Shown here piece after piece: positions 25,586 through 33,484 of a stretch of 43,999 nucleotides of DNA. The position numbers and the translations under genes were made by a program. Source of the stretch: Alishewanella longhuensis. GTDB taxonomy: Bacteria; Pseudomonadota; Gammaproteobacteria; Enterobacterales; Alteromonadaceae. The DNA lies in the NCBI RefSeq assembly GCF_014653435.1, contig NZ_BNAO01000001.1:405931-449929 (forward strand). The letters are read 5' to 3'. The first letter of the stretch is position 1; each line of letters begins with the position of its first letter. The notes beneath the pieces were generated by a model. The model was not told the origin of the DNA. It saw only the letters and a program-made list of their open reading frames with translations, and ran no database searches.

Positions 25586-26662
25586 TTATTCTGCAGCAGG
25601 GATAATATAGCTAATATGCTGATAAAACCTTACCAGCAGATCTTGCCGCTCGCCGGGTATTTCCAGCTGACGGGCAAAGCTGCGCAGTGCCTCTTCGACC
25701 TGATTCATAAAGCGGCCATAGCCAAACTCGGTATTGTCGTCTTTATCAGCCACAATAATAAAATGTGCGCTCTCAACCAGTTTGTCGGCTTGCCAGAAGC
25801 TCAGCAGTTGCGGCTCGCTGCAATCTGGGTTAAAGCTTACCTTTTGTAGCTCGCGGTTATTTTCGACTTTATCCCATTTACTACTGCGTACCACCGGTGT
25901 TAAACCATTAGCAACCACTGCGAGCTTATCCAGCTTTTTGCCAGCGCACGCCGCGGTAAAGCGTTGCTCTAACTGTTGATACAGTAAACTGAAGTCGGTG
26001 GCATCCGCCGTTAAAAAATGCTGCTTGAGCTGGCGGGTCAGTGGCAGTGTTACCGTGACATAAGTAATTTCGCTATGTTCGTCTGGCAGTGTGCACTGCC
26101 GGGCTTTATAGCGCGGGTACAAGCCACGTAGTTTATAACCATAGCTTTCTTTAAGGCCTTTGGCTTTGGCAAATAAATCATAGGATAACTGCTGATGATC
26201 GCGCAATTTGATGGCAGGCCTACCCGGCAACTGCTGCTGCCAGGCCGTTAAAAGTTGCACCACTTTACTGTGGAATAGCGCTGCCTGCGAGCGTAACTCT
26301 TCGCCTGTTGCCAGGAACACCACTCTAAGCTTACGCGCTTGATAGTCTGGTGTAGTGAATATGCCCTGACCTTCATGGTACTTAGGATTGTAGAAAAACA
26401 GAATTTGCTTTTCAGTTTGCAGGCTATAGGCTTCTTCATGAAAGCGTACTACCGGTAATTTATCATTAGCAATCAGCTGTACATTGCGAAGTTCATGCTG
26501 CGTCATTAACGCAAATAGCTGCTGCGCCAACTGCTGATAGCAGTCTGCCGCAGAGGCAAAGCCGGCATAGAAAGCAGCATCAGGCTTGATTTCGGCTAAT
26601 AAATACTGATTAGAACGGGCATTAGTAGGAATATACACGCGATGTGGATTATGACTGGCCAT
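25586..26662 (-). CDS. Uncharacterised cytoplasmic protein, DUF3083-like
   Basis: This 358-residue soluble protein has no signal peptide or membrane segment. Length and several stretches (IPTNARSNQYLLAE at 11-24, FFYNPKYHE near 89, LLVRFYQHISYIIP at the C terminus) recall the DUF3083 family of Alteromonadales; this is from memory and should be treated as moderate. Two halves seem similar in plan (each with an ANDKLPVVR or ANGLTPVVR element, at about 65 and 256), suggesting an internal duplication. GGAGGT precedes the ATG by 3 bases. No function is known and the neighbours do not give one. Confidence 0.65.
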   Translation of the reverse strand: MASHNPHRVYIPTNARSNQYLLAEIKPDAAFYAGFASAADCYQQLAQQLFALMTQHELRNVQLIANDKLPVVRFHEEAYSLQTEKQILFFYNPKYHEGQGIFTTPDYQARKLRVVFLATGEELRSQAALFHSKVVQLLTAWQQQLPGRPAIKLRDHQQLSYDLFAKAKGLKESYGYKLRGLYPRYKARQCTLPDEHSEITYVTVTLPLTRQLKQHFLTADATDFSLLYQQLEQRFTAACAGKKLDKLAVVANGLTPVVRSSKWDKVENNRELQKVSFNPDCSEPQLLSFWQADKLVESAHFIIVADKDDNTEFGYGRFMNQVEEALRSFARQLEIPGERQDLLVRFYQHISYIIPAAE

Positions 26663-26757
26663 AGCACCTCCGAGACAAGTAATTGCTGCGCAGTCTACTG
26701 ATAACAGCGCGGCGTTTTATTGTTCTGGATTAAGGTTTTGGCCGATTTGATAACGTG

Positions 26758-27390
26758 TTAAGGCTCGTTTAGTTCCTGATGGTGCTTGCCAAAAACGGGG
26801 ATGGTAATATGCCACTTAATGGCCGCTAAACGTAACAATAGCAAGCCTAACATCCCTGCCACCATGGCATAAAATTGCGGCACGGCCAGGGCTAATAAGC
26901 TGGTGTAAATAATACCGCCAAAGATACAGGTTACTGCATAGAGCTCGCCACGAAATACCATAGGGATTTCCCGGCACAACACATCGCGAATCATGCCGCC
27001 GCAAACGCCACTCATGGTGCCCAGTAAGATAGCCACCATACTGGAGGTGTCATGATCCAGGGCTTTTTGCGTGCCCATAATGACAAAAAATGCCAGGCCA
27101 AAGGCATCCGCAATTTGCAGGGTGTTATTGGGGATGGTGAGGCGGTTGCGCACCAGCAGAATGGTGCCAATGGCGGCGATAAAAATGGCGTAAAAATAGG
27201 TATTGTTATTCATCCAGATCACCGGTACATCCAGGATCAAATCGCGCAGGGTGCCCCCGCCGATGGCGGTTACGCTGGCTAACACGATAACGCCAAAGCC
27301 GTCCATATGATTGCGCCAGGCTGCCAGCGTGCCGGAGATCGCAAACACCGCTATACCTGCTAAATCAAACCAATGAATATATTCCAACAT
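26758..27390 (-). CDS. TRIC-type cation channel/UPF0126 membrane protein, YicG-like
   Basis: This 210-residue protein has about seven membrane segments arranged as a tandem repeat. Each half contains the hallmark glycine-rich kink followed by a charged pair: GGGTLRDL near residues 44-51 and GGMIRDVL near 131-138. Bacterial UPF0126/YicG proteins are homologues of the trimeric intracellular cation (TRIC) channels; their physiological role is unclear, with cation conduction or glycine transport proposed. Length is standard. It faces away from the TonB receptor gene, with a 232-bp shared upstream region. Confidence 0.9.
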   Translation of the reverse strand: MLEYIHWFDLAGIAVFAISGTLAAWRNHMDGFGVIVLASVTAIGGGTLRDLILDVPVIWMNNNTYFYAIFIAAIGTILLVRNRLTIPNNTLQIADAFGLAFFVIMGTQKALDHDTSSMVAILLGTMSGVCGGMIRDVLCREIPMVFRGELYAVTCIFGGIIYTSLLALAVPQFYAMVAGMLGLLLLRLAAIKWHITIPVFGKHHQELNEP

Positions 27391-27524
27391 CTGCCAAAAT
27401 TTCCGACGCCGATTACAAAATTATCTGCTTGAACAATAGCACCTTACGCCTGAGTGGCATACAACTCCAGCCAAAAAAACCTGCAGACGCTAATGATCTG
27501 ACTGAGAATTCAATTGCACTAAGC

Positions 27525-27543
27525 AATGATAACTATTATTATT
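27525..27543. promoter_or_regulatory. Fur-like box upstream of the TonB-dependent receptor
   Basis: AATGATAACTATTATTATT resembles the Fur 7-1-7 site (TGATAAC-T-ATTATTA, two mismatches). It lies 80 bp before the receptor start, a usual position for iron repression. It is weaker than the site at 25386. Confidence 0.7.
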
Positions 27544-27622
27544 CGCGTAATTGTTGTGGGTAAATGGCAAGCGCCATTAGCTAATTTGGCTTATCAAAAA
27601 TGACTTATCTGAGGAGTTTGTA

Positions 27623-29827
27623 ATGTTGTTTCGTCGTGCCTGTCTGGTATCTGCTGTAAGCGCTGCTATTGCTGTTGCTAGCCCGGTTTGGGCAAATGAA
27701 GAACTTGCTGATGATAGTGATATCGAAGTTATTGTGGTGAGCGCCGCCGGTTTTGAACAGCGTTTAGTTGATGCGCCAGCCAGTATCAGTGTGGTTACGG
27801 CAGCCGAGTTACAACAAAAAAGCTTTACCAATATCGCTGAAGCCCTCTCATCGATTCCAGGCGTGGATGTGCGTAACGGTGTAGGTAAAACTGGTGGTTT
27901 AAATATTCAGATCCGTGGCTTACCCTCAGATTATACCCTTATTCTCATTGATGGTCGCCGGCAAAATACCTCGGGGAACATTGGCCCGAATGGTTTTAAC
28001 GAGTTTTCTACCAGCTTTTTACCGCCGCTATCTGCTATCGAGCGCATTGAAGTGATCCGTGGGCCAATGTCCACCCTGTATGGTTCAGACGCTATGGGTG
28101 GGGTGGTGAATATTATTACCAAAGCCGTAGCGACTGAATGGGGCGGTAATGTGTCGGCAGATCATCTGCTGCAGGAAGATCGTGATGCGGCTGATGCGAC
28201 CACCATTAACCTGGGGGTAAGTGGGCCTTTAGCAGAAGGCTTAGGCTTACAACTACGTGGCCGCTTTTTTGATCGGGCTAGCTCAGAGCGCATGAACCCA
28301 AATGGCACTGGACGGGATCCACGGCCAGCTGAAGGCAATAACTATGCGGTTGGTGGCAAGCTTACCTATCAGTTAAACGAACAACATAGAATTTGGCTGG
28401 ATGTAGACAGTGCCCGGCAAAAATATAGCAATGCCGATGGCCGCTTAGGGACCTTAGACACCTACCGCCCTGATGGCTCACCGTTGCGTATTGCCGGCTA
28501 TGAAGATGAACTGCGTTTTTACCGCGAGCAGCAAGTAATAGGTCATCGCGCATACTTAGCGGCAGGGACCTGGGATTCCTCACTAAGCAAAGTGGTATCT
28601 GAACAAGAAGGCCGTACCTTACCTGCTGGTAACGCCCCTGACTTTGGTTATATCGCTATTGGTGGTGAAGCGCGTACGTTAGAAAATACCGATATTGTTT
28701 TCGACACCCGCTTTGTGATGCCACTGGCGAATCACTTATTATCAGTAGGCTTTGAGTATAAAGATGCTGAAGTGATCGATGGTGCCGCCGGGCAAGGTAA
28801 TGCCTTTAAGCAAGACTCACGTTCAGTTTATGCCGAAGATGAATGGTCACTGCGCGACGATTTACGTCTGACCTTAGGTGGCCGTTATGAAGATCATAGC
28901 GCCTTTGGTGGCCACTTTACGCCACGGGCTTACCTTGTGTGGAATACCACCGAGCAATGGACGCTCAAAACCGGTGTGAGTACTGGCTATAAAGTGCCAT
29001 CGCCGAATGCCTTACATGATGGTGTAACAGGCTTTACTGCTCAGGGCGCTTCAGTCACCTTGGGTTCACCAAATTTAAAACCGGAAGAAACCACCAACTA
29101 TGAAGTGAGTGTCAACTATAACAACCATGACAATCTAACGGTTACCGCAACGGCCTTTTTTAACGAATTTAAAAATAAATTTGCCACAGGCCCCAGTGTA
29201 CCAAACTGCTTGTATTCTGATGCCAATACCCCGTTAAATCGTCCGGGCTGTATGACAGTGGGTAACTTTAGTGCACAAAGTGACTTTAGCCAGCAAATTA
29301 ACCTGGATAAAGCGGAAAGCCGGGGGATTGAGCTAACCACAAACTACAAGTTTACCGACACCTTATCCGCCAAAGCGACTTACACCTGGATGGATACCGA
29401 GGTAAAGAGTGGCGCCGATGCTGGCACTTATTTGGTTAATAACCCGAAAAACCAGCTAACTGCTAGCGCTACCTGGCAGCTAACGGATAAGTTCAGTAGC
29501 TGGTTAGAAGCCGAGTATAAGAGTGATAGTAAACGTTTTGCGACCTATCCGACTTCGGGCCAGAACCTGGCGATAGCCAATGCCACAGACAACCTGTTAA
29601 AGGGCTATAGCGTGTTTAACTTAGGTGCCAGTTATCGCTTGCAGGATAATTTGCGATTAAACGCAGTTATTTACAATCTGCAAGACAAAGACTTTGCCGA
29701 GAGCCGCCCTTATGAGTGGAATGGCAATACTGAATATGCTTATCTGTATTCACATACTACCAGCGCTATTGGTGGCACCTATATTGATGGTCGTCGCTTA
29801 TGGGTATCAGTGTCTTACGATTTTTAA
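27623..29827 (+). CDS. TonB-dependent outer-membrane receptor, siderophore type
   Basis: This 734-residue protein has a signal peptide (1-25), a TonB-box-like segment (about IEVIVVSA, 34-41), a plug domain (about 50-165) with the usual IRGLPSDYTLILIDG and RIEVIRGPMSTLYGSDAMGGVVNI elements (given by position near 93 and 135), and a 22-strand barrel ending in an aromatic residue (SVSYDF). It resembles FepA/CirA/PirA-type receptors for ferric catecholates, though the ligand cannot be set by eye. Two cysteines (about residues 530 and 546) could form an extracellular loop disulfide. The ribosome site GAGGAG and the upstream Fur-like box support iron-regulated expression. It is single-gene, ended by a strong terminator. 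Confidence 0.92.
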   Translation: MLFRRACLVSAVSAAIAVASPVWANEELADDSDIEVIVVSAAGFEQRLVDAPASISVVTAAELQQKSFTNIAEALSSIPGVDVRNGVGKTGGLNIQIRGLPSDYTLILIDGRRQNTSGNIGPNGFNEFSTSFLPPLSAIERIEVIRGPMSTLYGSDAMGGVVNIITKAVATEWGGNVSADHLLQEDRDAADATTINLGVSGPLAEGLGLQLRGRFFDRASSERMNPNGTGRDPRPAEGNNYAVGGKLTYQLNEQHRIWLDVDSARQKYSNADGRLGTLDTYRPDGSPLRIAGYEDELRFYREQQVIGHRAYLAAGTWDSSLSKVVSEQEGRTLPAGNAPDFGYIAIGGEARTLENTDIVFDTRFVMPLANHLLSVGFEYKDAEVIDGAAGQGNAFKQDSRSVYAEDEWSLRDDLRLTLGGRYEDHSAFGGHFTPRAYLVWNTTEQWTLKTGVSTGYKVPSPNALHDGVTGFTAQGASVTLGSPNLKPEETTNYEVSVNYNNHDNLTVTATAFFNEFKNKFATGPSVPNCLYSDANTPLNRPGCMTVGNFSAQSDFSQQINLDKAESRGIELTTNYKFTDTLSAKATYTWMDTEVKSGADAGTYLVNNPKNQLTASATWQLTDKFSSWLEAEYKSDSKRFATYPTSGQNLAIANATDNLLKGYSVFNLGASYRLQDNLRLNAVIYNLQDKDFAESRPYEWNGNTEYAYLYSHTTSAIGGTYIDGRRLWVSVSYDF

Positions 29828-29914
29828 ACGCCATTCGACAACGGCTTGCAACCTGTTCCCGCAGAGGTATGCCTTTAGCGGAGCCTATTACCGCTTGACG
29901 TGATTATCAGCGAT

Positions 29915-29945
29915 AAACCTGCAATTACCATTGCAGGTTTTTTTA
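29915..29945 (+). terminator. Rho-independent terminator of the TonB receptor gene
   Basis: AAACCTGCAAT (29915-29925) and ATTGCAGGTTT (29930-29940) make a perfect 11-bp stem with a TACC loop, followed by TTTTA. It lies 88 bases after the receptor stop. Confidence 0.92.
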
Positions 29946-30058
29946 TTTCTGCCGGAACTGTTATGCTTTAGCGCTCTCTGAGTTTACAACCAGGTGCAAC
30001 TGACGCTTTGTATTCACTGTCGGTTGTATTGCTCTTGTCTTTATTCTTCAGGTTTTTT

Positions 30059-31024
30059 ATGCAAAAAAAAGTGCTGTTAGGCGGAATTATCGGGATAGTG
30101 ATTGCGGCGGGTGTCGGGGTTTATCACTATGTAAATTATAAAGCAGGTGCCCTGATCGCCGAACAAATACAGGTTATTAATGAATCCTATGCGGTTATGG
30201 CGACCGAAGGCTTAATGCCAGGTGTGGCGCTAAGCTATAAGCGTATTAGTGCAAATTATTGGCGTAATGATTATCGTATTTATGATCTGGCGGTAAATGT
30301 AGCAGGTTTGGGGGTGCTATTGGATGTTGCCGCCATTCAGGTGAAAGGGTTTAAACCGGGCACCTTGGCAGATCAAGGCGAGGTGAGTATCGACGGGGTA
30401 AAGCTGGCGCAAGGTATGCAGCTTTTATTACCGCCAGCACTGGCGGAATTGAGTAAAGATTTAGCACTGAGTACGCACTATCAATACCAGTATCAGCCCA
30501 CCAATGGTCAGTTATTGCTGACACAACAATTGGCATTTGGTGAGCAATTTAAACTCGACTATCAATTCACGTTGCAACAGATGCAGCCGTTATGGCAATT
30601 CGCCCGTAATTTAACCGAGATGGATGCAGAGGCGCAGCAAAGTTACAGCCAGTCTGCCGCCTATAGTAACAGCCTTAGTGACGCGCTGGCGCTAGGCAAG
30701 CTGCAGCGGGGCAGCATTGAAATAAGTAATAGCGGCTTTCTACAAGCACTGCACAGTGCGCTGGAAGCCACAGAGCAAACGGCAGAATTAAGCAACTTAA
30801 AACCGCAACTGGAGCAATACCTTAATAGCAATACGGCGTTGCCCGAGGCTGTTTTGTCTGCATTACAAGCTTTTGTGGCAGAACCTCGCTATATCAAACT
30901 CGCCTTTCAGCTGACGGAACCACTGAGCTTTGCGCAATTACAGGATGAAAGTGTGCTGGCGCAGTGGCAAACGCCTGAGCAACTGATAGAGTTTACTAAT
31001 TTGCAGTTAACCGTTAATCCGTAA
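30059..31024 (+). CDS. Membrane-anchored protein of unknown function
   Basis: From ATG 30059 this is a 321-residue protein with one N-terminal hydrophobic segment (about residues 5-25) and the rest probably periplasmic. The body alternates predicted beta strands (ISANYWRNDYRIYDLAVNVAG-like region near 60-80) and helices; it has some flavour of AsmA/DUF945-type anchored periplasmic proteins but no family was recognised. An upstream in-frame TTG at 30008 would add 17 residues, but ATG 30059 has an AGG element at a suitable distance and gives a standard lysine-then-hydrophobic anchor. It ends 19 bases before cpdA and is likely co-transcribed with it. Confidence 0.68.
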   Translation: MQKKVLLGGIIGIVIAAGVGVYHYVNYKAGALIAEQIQVINESYAVMATEGLMPGVALSYKRISANYWRNDYRIYDLAVNVAGLGVLLDVAAIQVKGFKPGTLADQGEVSIDGVKLAQGMQLLLPPALAELSKDLALSTHYQYQYQPTNGQLLLTQQLAFGEQFKLDYQFTLQQMQPLWQFARNLTEMDAEAQQSYSQSAAYSNSLSDALALGKLQRGSIEISNSGFLQALHSALEATEQTAELSNLKPQLEQYLNSNTALPEAVLSALQAFVAEPRYIKLAFQLTEPLSFAQLQDESVLAQWQTPEQLIEFTNLQLTVNP

Positions 31025-31043
31025 CCAGCAGCAGAGGTGGCCT

Positions 31044-31850
31044 TTGTATAATCTGGATAACACATCACCGCTGCGGCTGGTACAAATTAGCGACACCCAT
31101 TTGCATGGGCCGGAACAGGGCCAACTGCTAGGGATCAATACTTTACACAGTATGCAGTGTGTACTGGATATTGTGCGGCAGGAGCGGGCGCACATCGACA
31201 CGCTTTTGGTTAGCGGCGATCTCTCACAGGACGGCACTGTACGTTCTTACCAACATTTGCAGCAAGCGCTGGCAGGGTTTGCTTGTCCGGCATTTTGGTT
31301 AAATGGCAACCATGACAACGCAGAGGTGATGCAACACGTTGCTGCAAATACGCCGGCCTTACTGCAGGTGGTACGCGCTACGCACTGGCAACTTGTTTTA
31401 CTCAACTCGCAGGTAGCAGGGGCGGTTTTTGGTTATTTGCAGGCGGAGCAACTGCAGCTGTTGGAGGATACCTTAGCCGAGCGACCGGATCTGCATACAC
31501 TGGTGTGCTTGCATCATCATCCGCTGCCGATGGGCAGCGCCTGGATGGATAAAATTGGGTTACAAAATGCTGATGCGCTAGCGGCGGTTATTAAACGCCA
31601 TAGTCATGTGCGCGCAGTGTTGTGGGGGCATGTGCACCAGGAGAGTGACCGCACCGTTGATGGCGTGCGTTATTTATCCTCACCGTCAACCTGCGTGCAA
31701 TTTTTACCCGGCTCGGCAGATTTTGCGTTAGATCAGCAGGCTCCAGGTTATCGTTGGCTGGACTTGCACGCCGATGGCCGCATCGATACCGGCGTTAGCC
31801 GGGTGCAAGGCATCGTATTTAACGTTGATTTAGCCAGTCAGGGATATTAG
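31044..31850 (+). CDS. cpdA: 3',5'-cyclic AMP phosphodiesterase CpdA (Icc)
   Basis: This 268-residue enzyme hydrolyses cAMP to AMP. All metal-binding motifs of the calcineurin-like phosphoesterase family are present in order: DTHLH (17-21), GDLSQDG, GNHDN, HHHP and GHVHQ. The start is a TTG at 31044: it follows AGAGGTGG (31033-31040) closely, and the next in-frame Met lies after the first metal motif, so a later start would destroy the enzyme. The gene converges on the HD-GYP gene with only 3 bases between stops. An adenylate cyclase gene sits close by at 33485, suggesting linked control of cAMP. Confidence 0.93.
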   Translation: MYNLDNTSPLRLVQISDTHLHGPEQGQLLGINTLHSMQCVLDIVRQERAHIDTLLVSGDLSQDGTVRSYQHLQQALAGFACPAFWLNGNHDNAEVMQHVAANTPALLQVVRATHWQLVLLNSQVAGAVFGYLQAEQLQLLEDTLAERPDLHTLVCLHHHPLPMGSAWMDKIGLQNADALAAVIKRHSHVRAVLWGHVHQESDRTVDGVRYLSSPSTCVQFLPGSADFALDQQAPGYRWLDLHADGRIDTGVSRVQGIVFNVDLASQGY

Positions 31851-31853
31851 AGG

Positions 31854-33407
31854 TCACTGCCAGCCTGGGATCTTCGTTAAATCAACAGGATCAATTTGCT
31901 CGGGGCTTAAGAATTGCTCTGCAAATTGTAAATACACCTTTTGCTGCAGAAATACCCGGAATAAATCGGCATCGATATGCTGATCTTTGGCCATAAAGCC
32001 AAGAATGCGCAAGGACTCTGACAACGTTTTGGCTTTTTTATAGGGGCGGTCACTGGCTGTGAGAGCCTCAAAAATATCTGCTATTGCCATAATGCGCGCT
32101 TGCACCGACATCTGCTCTTTCTTTAAGCCGCGTGGATAACCGGTGCCATCCATTTTTTCATGATGTCCGCCCGCATATTCCGGCACATTTTTCAGATGTT
32201 TGGGGAAAGGCAGCGACTCCAGCATATCGATAGTAATATCGATGTGACGATTGATAATACGTCTTTCCTCGTCGTTGAGCGTGCCTCGTGCTACGCACAT
32301 ATTGGTGACCTCAGCCGCAGTAAGTACGGACTGCAGTTGCCCACCAAGGCTTATCTGATAGCGAGCGGCGATATCATGTACCCGCTGCTGTAAATCTTGC
32401 GACATAAACTCGCCACCGATGTTGCAAGTGCGCAAGAACGCTAAATCATCCCGTAGCTGCGTTAATTGCGCTGCCTTGCTAGCCTGATCTAATTGTGAAT
32501 CGAGCTCAATATCCCGCGCGGCAATTTCAAAGCGGGCCGCCACCAGTTCGATATTGTCATGTAAACCATGTAACTTGGTGGCTTTGTCCATGATATGTTC
32601 TGGTGTAGCGATTTTACCGCAATCGTGCAGCCAACCCGCCACTGACAACTCATGTTTATCAGCTGCGCTCATCGTAAAATCGGCCAGAGGGCCAGTGGTC
32701 ACCTGGCTACAGGCTTCTGCTAATAGCATCGTCAGCACCGGCACTCGTCGACAATGGCCGCCAGTATAGGGTGACTTCTCATCAATGGCCTTAGCAAGTA
32801 AACGTGACAGCGCATCAAACAAGTTCTCTAACTCTTGCACTAATTGTTTGTTGGTAATTACCATAGCGGCCAATGAGGCCAGGGCTATGACTTGGCGTTG
32901 AATGGTTAAAGAGAAAGCTTGCGGCTGGCCGTTGCTATCTAAACAATTTATCAGCTGTAATACACCTACGACCTCCGATTGATGATCTAATAACGGCACT
33001 GTTAGCATCGACTGCGTGTGATAGCCCATTTGTTGATCAAATTGACGTGCTTTTTGCTGATTGATTAGCGCGCTCTGGTACACGTCATCAATAATGATCG
33101 GCTGCCGCTGATTCGCTGCTAAGGCAACCACCGCGCCCTCGTTGGCTTTACCATCAATGAAGAGGGGGATCGGCGCTTGTTGTGGGCTCTGATCCGATGT
33201 ACCGCCTTGGTGTAATTGCAATCGATGATTAATTAAGGTCGCGAATTCTAACTGCTGGCCGTTGCAGCGGTAGATAGTGCCCCCTTCTGCCGCGCTAAGT
33301 TTTTGAGCACTTTGCAGAATTTGCTCCAGTAGCTGAGTGGTGTCACTTTGCCGTGCTAATGCCAGACCAATCTTTACAAAGTGTTCCAGCTGTTCAATAT
33401 TTTCCAT
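31854..33407 (-). CDS. GAF and HD-GYP domain protein, probable cyclic-di-GMP phosphodiesterase
   Basis: This 517-residue cytoplasmic protein has an N-terminal GAF domain (about 10-185) and a C-terminal HD-GYP domain (about 200-500). The metal site residues His261-Asp262 lie in WLHDCGK and the GYP signature in HHEKMDGTGYP (415-425). HD-GYP enzymes hydrolyse cyclic di-GMP. About 150 residues separate the HD and GYP motifs, far more than the usual roughly 60; the extra stretch (about 283-375) includes a helical region and CNIGGEF. A few residues after it (GTLNDEERRIINRH) the normal domain resumes. The GAF domain may bind a nucleotide or other small signal. The gene diverges from the cyclase operon with a 77-bp gap. 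Confidence 0.88.
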   Translation of the reverse strand: MENIEQLEHFVKIGLALARQSDTTQLLEQILQSAQKLSAAEGGTIYRCNGQQLEFATLINHRLQLHQGGTSDQSPQQAPIPLFIDGKANEGAVVALAANQRQPIIIDDVYQSALINQQKARQFDQQMGYHTQSMLTVPLLDHQSEVVGVLQLINCLDSNGQPQAFSLTIQRQVIALASLAAMVITNKQLVQELENLFDALSRLLAKAIDEKSPYTGGHCRRVPVLTMLLAEACSQVTTGPLADFTMSAADKHELSVAGWLHDCGKIATPEHIMDKATKLHGLHDNIELVAARFEIAARDIELDSQLDQASKAAQLTQLRDDLAFLRTCNIGGEFMSQDLQQRVHDIAARYQISLGGQLQSVLTAAEVTNMCVARGTLNDEERRIINRHIDITIDMLESLPFPKHLKNVPEYAGGHHEKMDGTGYPRGLKKEQMSVQARIMAIADIFEALTASDRPYKKAKTLSESLRILGFMAKDQHIDADLFRVFLQQKVYLQFAEQFLSPEQIDPVDLTKIPGWQ

Positions 33408-33484
33408 CAGTCAGGACCCTATATCCAAATTTCAGCTATGGTGATAAGTATAGTCAGAGTTTAATCAGTTGGAGTTAAACCCCG

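Noticed and set aside
30008..30058. Upstream TTG extension of the membrane-anchored protein
   Set aside because: The ATG at 30059 has a better ribosome site and yields a normal N-terminal anchor.
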